From positions 1 to 7,964 of the forward strand of contig JAQTVK010000035.1 in the NCBI GenBank assembly GCA_028706795.1: a stretch of DNA of 7,964 bases. The letters run 5' to 3'. The stretch comes from Candidatus Omnitrophota bacterium (GTDB lineage Bacteria > Omnitrophota > Gorgyraeia > Pluralincolimonadales > Pluralincolimonadaceae). Position numbers and translations under genes: made by a program. Shown here piece by piece: positions 1 to 6,515 of the stretch (positions within the stretch are counted from its first letter, which is position 1; each line of letters starts with the position of its first letter). Under the pieces are notes generated by a model, which worked only from the letters and a program-made list of their open reading frames with translations, did no database searches and was not told the DNA's origin.

Positions 1-581
1 AATTCCTTTTCGAATATATCCTTGAGCGATACCCCGGATATGGACACCATCGAAAGGCCCATCGCGCCGAGCCATCTTATCGTCTGCCCCTCAACATCGA
101 TGACGCCGGGTATCCCTATGCCGAGCCCCTTTATCTTCTCCGGCTCGATCTTCGATTTCGCAAGCACCTCCTCGACCGTCTCGACGAGCTTGCCGATTAT
201 CGCCTCGCTGTTATCGGCGGGGCGCTCCTTCTTCACCTCACAGATCACCTGCATCTTGGGATCGACCAGGATACCGACGATGTTCAGCGCCGTCAGCCCC
301 ACGCCTATCATGTAGCCGAATTTCGGGTTGAGCTCAACGAGCGTCGGGCGCCTGCCTCCGGTGGAGACGTCGAAACCTTTCTCTATGGCTAGGTCGGCCT
401 CTATGAACTCATTTATGTAATTGGAGATCGTTACGATATTGAGGCCTGTCTGGCGTGAGATCTCGGTCCTTGATACGGGACCATGCTTTACGACAAGCTC
501 AAGGATGGAGAGGTTTTTCCTTTGCTTATCGGACAGGATCCTGTCGGTCGCCAATATGTTGTTTGCCTTGGTGGTCCTCAT
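1..581 (-). CDS. ROK-family transcriptional regulator, N-terminal part (cut by window edge)
   Basis: This reading frame starts at ATG 581-579 and stays open through the left edge, giving 193 residues of a family that is usually about 380-400 long. Residues 22-70 form a MarR-like winged helix-turn-helix (GPVSRTEISRQTGLNIVTIS), followed by the wing motif GGRRP at 75-79. The ROK fold begins near residue 84 (LNPKFGYMIGVGL), with GIGIPGVID at 154-162. ROK sugar kinases carry an Asp-x-Gly-x-Thr phosphate motif at the start of this fold; here that Asp is Gly (GVGLTALNI, 93-101), which fits a sugar-sensing DNA-binding regulator rather than a kinase. The zinc-binding motif would lie beyond the window. 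An AGAGGG ribosome site (589-594) sits 7 bases before the ATG. The gene follows the glucoamylase-like gene by 13 bases, so it is most likely the last visible gene of the glycan operon and a candidate repressor of it. Its ligand is unknown. Confidence 0.9.
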   Translation of the reverse strand, partial: MRTTKANNILATDRILSDKQRKNLSILELVVKHGPVSRTEISRQTGLNIVTISNYINEFIEADLAIEKGFDVSTGGRRPTLVELNPKFGYMIGVGLTALNIVGILVDPKMQVICEVKKERPADNSEAIIGKLVETVEEVLAKSKIEPEKIKGLGIGIPGVIDVEGQTIRWLGAMGLSMVSISGVSLKDIFEKE

Positions 582-594
582 GGCTCAACCCTCT

Positions 595-2526
595 CTATTC
601 GAAAAAGTTCTCGTTTAAGAGTTTTTCCGTCTTCCTGGCTACCGGGTCCTTATGGAAACGTTCCCTTATTGCGCCGTTATTGAGGTAATTATCTATGGAG
701 GGGAGTATCATGCCCTGGTCCAGGGCGAGATATTTATACGAGACCCTGCCGTTCTTCACGTTGACGGCGTCATACATCCCGAACTCACCGTAAATATTGT
801 AATAATAAAGGAGCTTCCTGATATCCGAGATGGCCTCTTCCGGCGCGAAGGTAAGGGATAGGAATACCACGTGAGGCGTTACCACGCCCTCGTCCTTATA
901 CCCCTTGAAGCCTATCCCTCCGACCCCGAATTCGGTATATCCGCCGTAGCTGCCGTCAGGCGTCGAGCACGGGGAGAACCCCCAGGCATTATATCCCTTC
1001 TCCTTAGCCATGGCGATATGGGCGTTGACACCTTTCAGGTCGTTTGCCCCCAGCCCGTTCGGCGCGAGTTCTTTCTCTTTTACCATAAGGGAAGGCATCA
1101 GGAATTCAAACAGGCTCCCTCCCCAGCTCGGGACGATCTTTTCGCCGTTATAGGTGTAATAACCCTGGAAATACTTGACTCCTGATTTCTTGACCCATTT
1201 GCCCTCGGGCTTCTGCGCCTGCCAGTCTATCTCCGGCGGGAAAGTCCTCGCCAATTTATACCAGTGTTCCTGGGGGGCGTTCCCTTTTCCTATCGCGATG
1301 AGGCTGGTGAACCTGGCCTCGCCGTTCAACTGGCCGTAATTATAAGGCGAATATTTTTCGGTATCCCTGTCGTAGCCGAGATTGAGCTGGCCGAGCTCCT
1401 TATTATAAAGGGCCGAGAAATCCATCTCGTCCAGGAGTTTCGAGCAGCGCTTGCCGAGTTCTTTGTCGAACGCCTGCCTCACAATGACGAGGCCGCCGGC
1501 AAACCAGCCGTTATCTACCGATGAGATATAGCGGCGGGTGACCTGCAGGTTCGTCGTGGAATGGTAATTATCCCATAACCCGCGCCACCGCGGCATCTTC
1601 TCCATCACGTCAAGGGTATCCGATATCCTCTGGACCGCTTCTTCCCTGGTTATGAACTTAAGGTCGAATGCCGCCACTATATTTATGAAATAGAGCCCCG
1701 TATTCGTTGGGGAGGTGTAATCGCCCATCGCCCTTTCGGGCGCCATCTGTATCCAGTCGAGCGGAAGATGGCTCCTCTTATCTACGACGTTCTTGAAAAA
1801 TCCCCACGTGTCCTGCGCTATACCCATAAGCATCTGGTTGTCCGAGCTGGTGAGCAGGTCCCTCTTGCGCGCGTCGGCGAGGACCTTTTCGGGGTAATAG
1901 GCCGTATTATCCTTTAACCCCAGGAAGAAGAGTTCCGGATCGCCGTAGAAAGAGATATCATCGAGGTAGATCTTCCCGCTTATCACGCTGGGGTCGCCCT
2001 TGAAGTCCAGGCTGAACTTTCCCATCTTGTTGCTGTCGATGGACGGGAACTTCTCCATCGGCACTTTTATCTCCTGCCAGTCGGTCGTAGGCTTGATCAC
2101 CCCGGAGAGGTTGACTTCATTTTTGTTGCCAGCCTTGTCTTCCAGCGTCAACCAGAACTTTTCGGAACCTTCCGAGCATTTTATCCAGAAGGATACGCCT
2201 TTTGCCGCGCTGATATCGAGTTCGTTGAGGTCCGTCGACCAGGTCGCAATTTCGCCCTTGGGGACATAATACTCGATCTCGAGCGAATAACCTTTCCCGC
2301 CGTGTTTTTCTTTTTTGCTGTATGCGGACTGGAGGAAAGCGGGTTTTTTGAAACTCATTGAGGGAAATCCGCCTATGCTGTTGGGGTCCTTGCCGTTATC
2401 GAAATCCGCCACGGTTTTTATATCCGAATGCGGCGGTATCCTGACAAGGATATCTTCCTGGGCATTGCAGGGGACCGGGAAAAGAAAAGCAAAAGAAAGG
2501 ACAAGAAATACCGGAAATTTCTTCAC
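595..2526 (-). CDS. Secreted DUF3131/PF10091 glucoamylase-like glycoside hydrolase with N-terminal jelly-roll domain
   Basis: This is a probable extracellular or periplasmic glycan-degrading enzyme. Residue numbers here follow the ATG at 2532 (645 residues); I prefer the GTG at 2526 (643 residues), because the AAAGGAG site at 2535-2541 is only 2 bases from the ATG but 8 from the GTG, and the GTG gives a typical MKKF signal peptide. A hydrophobic segment (6-21) ends in CNA/QED, a likely signal peptidase I site. Residues 38-198 resemble the jelly-roll domain of the lipoprotein encoded upstream. From about 222 the sequence matches the DUF3131/COG5368 pattern: IAQDTWGFF (238-246), DYTSPTNTGLY (271-281) and SSVDNGWFAGGL (337-348). 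The C-terminal part matches PF10091: PDGSYGGYTEFG (525-536), GVVTPH (549-554), YGEFGMYDAV (581-590) and LDQGMILPSIDNY (604-616). PF10091 includes GH144 endo-beta-1,2-glucanases, so a beta-glucanase role is plausible, but the exact substrate is inferred. Its ribosome site overlaps the GH35 stop codon. Confidence 0.85.
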   Translation of the reverse strand: MKKFPVFLVLSFAFLFPVPCNAQEDILVRIPPHSDIKTVADFDNGKDPNSIGGFPSMSFKKPAFLQSAYSKKEKHGGKGYSLEIEYYVPKGEIATWSTDLNELDISAAKGVSFWIKCSEGSEKFWLTLEDKAGNKNEVNLSGVIKPTTDWQEIKVPMEKFPSIDSNKMGKFSLDFKGDPSVISGKIYLDDISFYGDPELFFLGLKDNTAYYPEKVLADARKRDLLTSSDNQMLMGIAQDTWGFFKNVVDKRSHLPLDWIQMAPERAMGDYTSPTNTGLYFINIVAAFDLKFITREEAVQRISDTLDVMEKMPRWRGLWDNYHSTTNLQVTRRYISSVDNGWFAGGLVIVRQAFDKELGKRCSKLLDEMDFSALYNKELGQLNLGYDRDTEKYSPYNYGQLNGEARFTSLIAIGKGNAPQEHWYKLARTFPPEIDWQAQKPEGKWVKKSGVKYFQGYYTYNGEKIVPSWGGSLFEFLMPSLMVKEKELAPNGLGANDLKGVNAHIAMAKEKGYNAWGFSPCSTPDGSYGGYTEFGVGGIGFKGYKDEGVVTPHVVFLSLTFAPEEAISDIRKLLYYYNIYGEFGMYDAVNVKNGRVSYKYLALDQGMILPSIDNYLNNGAIRERFHKDPVARKTEKLLNENFFE

Positions 2527-2534
2527 ACCCATAT

Positions 2535-2541
2535 CTCCTTT
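2535..2541 (-). promoter_or_regulatory. Ribosome binding site that decides the start of the glucoamylase-like gene
   Basis: AAAGGAG lies here and overlaps the TAA stop of the GH35 gene (2540-2542). The same AAAGGAG is 6 bases from the start in glnA (7859-7865) and in the lipoprotein gene (5698-5704). Here it is only 2 bases from the first ATG (2532) but 8 bases from the GTG two codons later (2526), which favours the GTG. The overlap with the upstream stop suggests translational coupling. Confidence 0.7.
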
Positions 2542-4948
2542 AGCTTAAATTGATCTTCATTAAGACAGGGCCTTCATCGCTGTGCCTGAAGGGTATTATC
2601 GCCTCGCCTGACCTGTAGGAAAACTCCAGTTTCCTTCCGTCGGCGAAGACCTGCTTGGGCCTCTTCTTGATGGCCACCGTCAATTCACCTTCGGATTTGG
2701 GCTGGCCGTGCAATTCCACGAATACGGAACCGCCTTTCTCGAAAGCGCTCAATATCTGCGACGTCGCGAACATTATCCTCGCGGTGCTGCCGTGTACCGG
2801 GAAATTCACCGGTATGATAAGGCCGGTCAATCCGGCCAGAGTTAGCGGCGCGCCGTAAGGCATCTTCCTCTCCTCTTTCGTCACGGGATCCGCGAAAATC
2901 ACGTGGCCTGATTCCGCAGTCCTGTAATAGTTCGCGACAAAGATGAACGCGGAGTCCCCGGCAAAGAATTCCTGGACGACCATCCTGCCGTTCGTCGGGG
3001 ACGCGTTGCCGCGGATATCGTCCATCTTCAATATACGCGAATAGGCGTCTATGTTCTCTTCCGTAGAATATCCGAACGCGGTCCCCAGGACCAGCGCCCA
3101 TCCGCCTCCGAAATGCTTGACGAAACCGCAGGTCCTGCCGTCCGGCAGGAGCGCCATCGGTTCGGCGCTAGGCTCGTTGAAGACCTCTACCGGGTTAAGG
3201 ACCGACATCTCCTTGACGTCAAAAAAATCTATCGTCGGGGCACGGGGAGAGACTTCTTCCGTCTCGCCGAGCTTCAGGAATTGCCTCAGTACCTCGCACG
3301 GCTTTAGCGAAAGGTCATACTTCGGCACTCTCGGCAAGATGACTAAGTGTCCGCCGTTACCGACATAATTCGCCAGGAGCTTCTGCGAATCCGCGTCCAT
3401 GTATTCGAGCGATACGAGCCACGCCTGCTTGTATTTTGCCAGGTCCTTAGGCTTGGTAAGTTCCATGTCGAGGATATCGTAATCGCAATTGAGCATCTTA
3501 AGGATCTTCGCCATGCCTTCGTAAAAGATATTGTCCCTTATCGTCTTCGGGTTATATGCCAGGCCCATCTTTTCCAGGTCGTAATTATGGGTAAGTTCGG
3601 TGCAGTAATAGGGCTTATAAAAGAGAAGCGCCACTTTCGAGCCTGCCTTCGCCCTGGAGGTGAGCGCGCCGAAAGTCGAGGCGAGTTTCCCGAAACGCCT
3701 GATGACCGGGTAGAGCGCTGTCTCCTTGCCGTCGTAATCCAGGGGCGTCTGCCAGTAGAAAGTCGGGCCTACCGCGGATTTGCCCTTGGGATTCTTCCCC
3801 TGCGAGAACATATAGAAATTCATCCCCGCCGCGCCGTACGCCAAGGCGGACCTGTAAAAAAGCTCAAGTTCGTCGGGATAAGTAATGACGTTGTGCTCCC
3901 TTGTCCCGGCCTGCATCTCGGCGACAAAGGTCGGGCCACGGTTACCCTGGACCGCCCTGGTGAATTGTTGTATTATGGCCGCATCGTGGAAATTCCTGTA
4001 AGAGACGTTCTCCGGGATATGGTCGACCGCAAGGATGACCTTCGGGTAGAGTTTGGCAATATCCTGGTACATGGCGATGTTCAGGGGGTATTCGACCGCG
4101 CGGCCCCATACCCATCCGGGCAGGTTGTGCGTGAAAGGTATGCGGATCCCGCTCTTAACGGCTTCCTTTAAAAGATGTTCCACGTATGTCGCGTAATAGT
4201 GCCGCCAAAATAGGTGCCAATCGAGGTCCGAGGCGAGTTCGGTCAGTTTCGACGGGCTGCCAGACGGCGGGACCACCGAGGAGAAGCTCTTGTATTTGGC
4301 CTTATAGAGGACGTTCAAGCGGTTTATCTTCTTGTATTTTTCGGTGAGGAATCTCCTGTAATGGTCCAGCGCGACCGGGTTGTAATCGGCCTCTTTATCG
4401 AGCCAGGTGAATACCCCTATCTCGTTGCAAAGCTGCATCGAGAGTATTATCCCGCCGGACTTCGTTATCGAATTGTCTTTTATTATCGCGAGGACCTTGT
4501 CATACCATAGCCTGGCATACTTCAAATATACCGGGTGCATTAGCGTCACGCGGGCATGGTTGAAAGGCTTGCCTTCCCTGTCGATCGAGAGTATCTCCGG
4601 ATGGGTGGATAGGAGCCACTGCGGTATGCCGTGGTCTAAGTATTCGGCGAGGATGTAAGGGCCGGGCTTGACGATAAGATAGAGCCCGTTCTTCCTGCAT
4701 AACTCTATGAACCCGAGCAGGTTCCTCTGGGGGTTCGTGTGGCCGGAGAAATCGAACTTCCCTTCTTCGTATTCGTGCCAATCCCAGGGTATATAAGTGG
4801 TTATCGTATTGAGGTTGGCGGCCCTGGCTTTCTTAAGGTGGATGGCCCAGCTCTCGGGCCTTATCCTGAAATAATGGACCTCTCCGGAAAATACGTAAAA
4901 ATCCTGCCCGCTTAATTTGAAATTGTCTTCGGTTATTTTGAAATCCAT
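2540..4948 (-). CDS. GH35 family glycosidase (beta-galactosidase-like), probably cytoplasmic
   Basis: This 802-residue enzyme is predicted to release terminal beta-linked sugars with retention of configuration. The N-terminus shows the GH35 barrel signature: SGEVHYFR (21-28), TYIPWDWHEYEEGKFDFSG (51-69) and KPGPYILAEY (94-103). The family acid/base motif appears as GGIILSMQLCNEIG (165-178), giving Glu176. The nucleophile region is PTFVAEMQAG (339-348), giving Glu344. NFYMFSQGKNP (377-387) and TPLDYDG (401-407) match later GH35 landmarks. Residues 436-565 look like a Rossmann-type, glutamine-amidotransferase-like domain as found in GH42 enzymes, and the rest is beta-rich. There is no signal peptide, so it should act inside the cell on imported oligosaccharides. 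The gene starts 5 bases after the lipoprotein stop with no clear ribosome site, suggesting coupled translation. The acid/base motif differs from the usual VENEYG (LCNEIG here), so specificity may not be galactose. GH35 membership is firm; the substrate is open. Confidence 0.88.
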   Translation of the reverse strand: MDFKITEDNFKLSGQDFYVFSGEVHYFRIRPESWAIHLKKARAANLNTITTYIPWDWHEYEEGKFDFSGHTNPQRNLLGFIELCRKNGLYLIVKPGPYILAEYLDHGIPQWLLSTHPEILSIDREGKPFNHARVTLMHPVYLKYARLWYDKVLAIIKDNSITKSGGIILSMQLCNEIGVFTWLDKEADYNPVALDHYRRFLTEKYKKINRLNVLYKAKYKSFSSVVPPSGSPSKLTELASDLDWHLFWRHYYATYVEHLLKEAVKSGIRIPFTHNLPGWVWGRAVEYPLNIAMYQDIAKLYPKVILAVDHIPENVSYRNFHDAAIIQQFTRAVQGNRGPTFVAEMQAGTREHNVITYPDELELFYRSALAYGAAGMNFYMFSQGKNPKGKSAVGPTFYWQTPLDYDGKETALYPVIRRFGKLASTFGALTSRAKAGSKVALLFYKPYYCTELTHNYDLEKMGLAYNPKTIRDNIFYEGMAKILKMLNCDYDILDMELTKPKDLAKYKQAWLVSLEYMDADSQKLLANYVGNGGHLVILPRVPKYDLSLKPCEVLRQFLKLGETEEVSPRAPTIDFFDVKEMSVLNPVEVFNEPSAEPMALLPDGRTCGFVKHFGGGWALVLGTAFGYSTEENIDAYSRILKMDDIRGNASPTNGRMVVQEFFAGDSAFIFVANYYRTAESGHVIFADPVTKEERKMPYGAPLTLAGLTGLIIPVNFPVHGSTARIMFATSQILSAFEKGGSVFVELHGQPKSEGELTVAIKKRPKQVFADGRKLEFSYRSGEAIIPFRHSDEGPVLMKINLS

Positions 4949-4953
4949 GGGTA

Positions 4954-5691
4954 TTAGTCTTTCGCGAAACCGATGTTGTCCATGTAGATCCTGCCGGCCT
5001 TGGGCCTCGAGGCGGAATCCTCAAAGACGACGGTAAACTCGGTCAATTTGCTGAAATCCTTTATTCCGTCAAAACTCGAGAACGGCACCTCTACCGGCGC
5101 CCACGTCGGGCTTATCTGGGTCACGTAATATTTACCGACTTCGCCGCGCGCATTCTTAAGTTCTATCTTGAACCTCGCGGGATATCCTGTTTTTGCGTCG
5201 CCCTTTACGTAAAAGACAAGCTTGTTGTAAGACGACGCATCGAAATTATCCAGTTTCATCCAGAAACCGTTAAACGCGGGGTTCGGGGAATCGACATCGT
5301 AATCGAGCTGGAGGGAGAAACCCTCTTTCCCGTACCTCTCGTCGGAAGTAAAGGACTCGGTGCAGCCCTGGGTCGCGTCGTCCGGGTCTTTGTTCCATGC
5401 GCCGAAATCGCCGCCGAAATTATTGGGTTTCTTCCCGGTGTTGAAATCTGCCAAGATGATCTCCTTGACCTCGGGCTTGGCTTCCGCTTTAGGCGCTTCG
5501 ACGACCGGCGCCGGGGCAACTTCTACTTTAGGCGCAGGAGCCGGGGTGGCTTCTACTTTTAGCGCCTGGACTTGCTGCTGCGGTGCCGCAACTCCAACTT
5601 TTTCCGGAACGGCTGCCTTTTTCTGGCCGCATGCCGGCAAGCATATAGAGGATAATATCAGGATTCCCAAGACAAAAAGAGCTCTTCTCAT
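4954..5691 (-). CDS. Lipoprotein with Pro/Ala-rich linker and jelly-roll (carbohydrate-binding-like) domain
   Basis: This 245-residue protein begins with MRR, a hydrophobic segment (4-17) and a lipobox LPAC at 18-21, so Cys21 should be lipidated. Gly follows the Cys, which in Gram-negative bacteria does not signal inner-membrane retention, so an outer-membrane location is likely. Residues 22-77 are a flexible Pro/Ala/Val/Lys linker with an imperfect 10-residue repeat. Residues 78-245 form one beta-rich domain of the galactose-binding-like, CIA30/CBM type: ADFNTGKKPNNFGG (81-94), GKEGFSLQLDYDV (121-133), WAPVEVPFSSF (197-207) and GRIYMDNIGF (233-242). The same landmarks occur in the secreted enzyme two genes on. 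It has no visible catalytic motif and probably binds or presents a glycan at the cell surface. AAAGGAG (5698-5704) lies 6 bases from the ATG, and the gene is the first behind the promoter at 5750-5778. Confidence 0.8.
   Translation of the reverse strand: MRRALFVLGILILSSICLPACGQKKAAVPEKVGVAAPQQQVQALKVEATPAPAPKVEVAPAPVVEAPKAEAKPEVKEIILADFNTGKKPNNFGGDFGAWNKDPDDATQGCTESFTSDERYGKEGFSLQLDYDVDSPNPAFNGFWMKLDNFDASSYNKLVFYVKGDAKTGYPARFKIELKNARGEVGKYYVTQISPTWAPVEVPFSSFDGIKDFSKLTEFTVVFEDSASRPKAGRIYMDNIGFAKD
5510..5569. repeat. Two imperfect 30-bp tandem units encoding the lipoprotein linker
   Basis: On the plus strand GCCGGGGCAACTTCTACTTT (from 5510) recurs as GCCGGGGTGGCTTCTACTTT (from 5540), a 30-base period that keeps the frame. 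It encodes two 10-residue Val-Glu-(Ala/Pro) linker units. Such repeats arise by slippage and let linker length vary. Confidence 0.6.
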
Positions 5692-5733
5692 TTAAATCTC
5701 CTTTGTGTTATGGGTAAAATCTCGGCTTACTCG

Positions 5734-5749
5734 CGAAAATCTTTTTTCG
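5734..5749. promoter_or_regulatory. Inverted repeat at the start of the glycan operon; possible operator
   Basis: Read on the minus strand, CGAAAA-AAGA-TTTTCG is a perfect 6-bp inverted repeat with a 4-base centre. It starts directly after the -10 box and spans the expected transcription start near 5743. A protein bound here would block the promoter, and the ROK regulator at the end of the same gene run is the obvious candidate. A second, weaker inverted repeat (GTAA...TTAC, 5714-5730) lies downstream. The sequence AGATTTT recurs exactly 20 bases apart (5736-5742 and 5716-5722), about two helical turns. The role is inferred. Confidence 0.4.
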
Positions 5750-5778
5750 ATTATATTATAAAACCTTATTAAAGTCAA
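5750..5778 (-). promoter_or_regulatory. Sigma-70 type promoter for the lipoprotein-GH35-glucoamylase-like-ROK operon
   Basis: The minus strand shows TTGACT (5778-5773), a 17-base spacer and TATAAT (5755-5750). This is one mismatch from the full sigma-70 consensus at the ideal spacing. Transcription would start near 5743, leaving a leader of about 50 bases before the lipoprotein ATG at 5691. The surrounding 92-base gap is strikingly A+T-rich compared with the flanking genes. It is the only clear promoter I see in the window. Confidence 0.8.
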
Positions 5779-5783
5779 TAGGG

Positions 5784-6515
5784 CTACTTGCCCCGTTCCA
5801 GCTCATTAGTCAGTATTATCGCCTCTGCGATCTGCTTCATCGTCTTGCGCAGGCTCATCGCCTGTTTTTGTATCTTCCTGAAGGCGTCTTCCTCGGCCAA
5901 GCCCCTGCGCATAAGTATCCCCTTGGCCCTCTCTACCGTCTTCCGGGTCTCGAGCTCTTCTTGTATTATCTTCGATTTGACCATCAGTTGGGCGTTCTCT
6001 ATCGCCACGGCGGCCTGGTTAGCGACCGAGGTAAGGACGTTTATCTCATTCCGTGTAAAGCTGTGGGGAGTCGACGTGTAGACGTTCAGGACGCCTATGA
6101 CTTTCCCTTTTACTATCATAGGCATCGATAGGAGCGAGCAGAGCTTCTCGCTTTTGGCTATCTCCCTGTTCAGATAATTCGGGTCCTTGCGGACGTCCGG
6201 AACCTGGATAGGCTTTCCTTCTTTGGCGACCTTTCCGGCTATCCCGGTGCCTATCTTCATGTTGGTCTTCTTGTTATAGGCCTCGCTGACGCTCTGCGTG
6301 GCACGGACGACCAACTCGCCTTTCTCCTCATCCACGAGCATCAAAGAGCAGATCTTGGAATTCATCACCTCGGCTGTCACCATCACGATAAGGCGCAGGA
6401 CATCTTCTAAATAGAGGTTGGATGTGATCGTCTGGCTTATCTTGGACAGCGCCTCTATCTGTTTCTCGTATGCCGGGTGCGATCTCGTACTTTTAGCCAC
6501 GGACTTACGCGTCAT
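5784..6515 (-). CDS. GAF-ANTAR domain regulator (predicted RNA-binding antiterminator)
   Basis: This 243-residue soluble protein has a GAF sensor domain at about 36-175 (IGTGIAGKVAKEGKPIQVPD at 88-107; SLLSMPMIVKGKVIGVLNVY at 127-146; VANQAAVAIENAQL at 164-177). A short helical linker leads to an ANTAR domain at about 186-236 (ERAKGILMRRGLAEEDAFRK at 195-214, then QAMSLRKTMKQIAEAI). ANTAR domains bind paired hexaloop RNA hairpins and prevent transcription termination, as in AmiR, NasR and EutV. The GAF domain likely senses a small molecule, which I cannot name. There is no receiver domain, so input is probably ligand rather than phosphorylation. The ATG (6515-6513) overlaps the glnA TGA (ATGA, 6512-6515) and no good ribosome site lies at the right distance, so translation is probably coupled to glnA. 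The link to glnA suggests control of nitrogen genes. Confidence 0.88.
   Translation of the reverse strand: MTRKSVAKSTRSHPAYEKQIEALSKISQTITSNLYLEDVLRLIVMVTAEVMNSKICSLMLVDEEKGELVVRATQSVSEAYNKKTNMKIGTGIAGKVAKEGKPIQVPDVRKDPNYLNREIAKSEKLCSLLSMPMIVKGKVIGVLNVYTSTPHSFTRNEINVLTSVANQAAVAIENAQLMVKSKIIQEELETRKTVERAKGILMRRGLAEEDAFRKIQKQAMSLRKTMKQIAEAIILTNELERGK

Noticed and set aside
22..315. Plus-strand open frame of 97 codons near the left edge.
   Set aside because: It is antisense to the ROK regulator, whose helix-turn-helix and GGRRP and GIGIPGVID motifs are read on the minus strand.
2467..2520. Possible lipobox at Cys22 of the secreted glucoamylase-like protein.
   Set aside because: The residues before the Cys are Pro-Val-Pro, with no Leu at -3 or small residue at -1; CNA/QED fits signal peptidase I better.
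2685..3101. Minus-strand open frame of 138 codons in another frame of the GH35 gene.
   Set aside because: The Arg-rich translation has low sequence quality and overlaps a well-supported gene completely.
3347..4171. Plus-strand open frame of 274 codons.
   Set aside because: It lies wholly opposite the GH35 gene, whose motifs are clear. Its translation is rich in Arg, Val and Glu with no recognisable motif, as expected of an antisense shadow.
5734..5749. The repeat could be drawn as an RNA hairpin CGAAA-AAAGAT-TTTCG, whose hexaloop has A at position 1 and G at position 4 as in ANTAR targets.
   Set aside because: Its left arm lies between the -10 box and the expected transcription start, so it would not be transcribed. 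The next possible stem (5714-5730) does not give a hexaloop, and there is no terminator. A DNA operator is the simpler reading.
5774..5795. GGGC-AAGTA-GCCC at the end of the ANTAR gene as an intrinsic terminator.
   Set aside because: The stem is only 4 bp and is followed by TATTGACTTT, not a T-run; it also runs into the -35 box.
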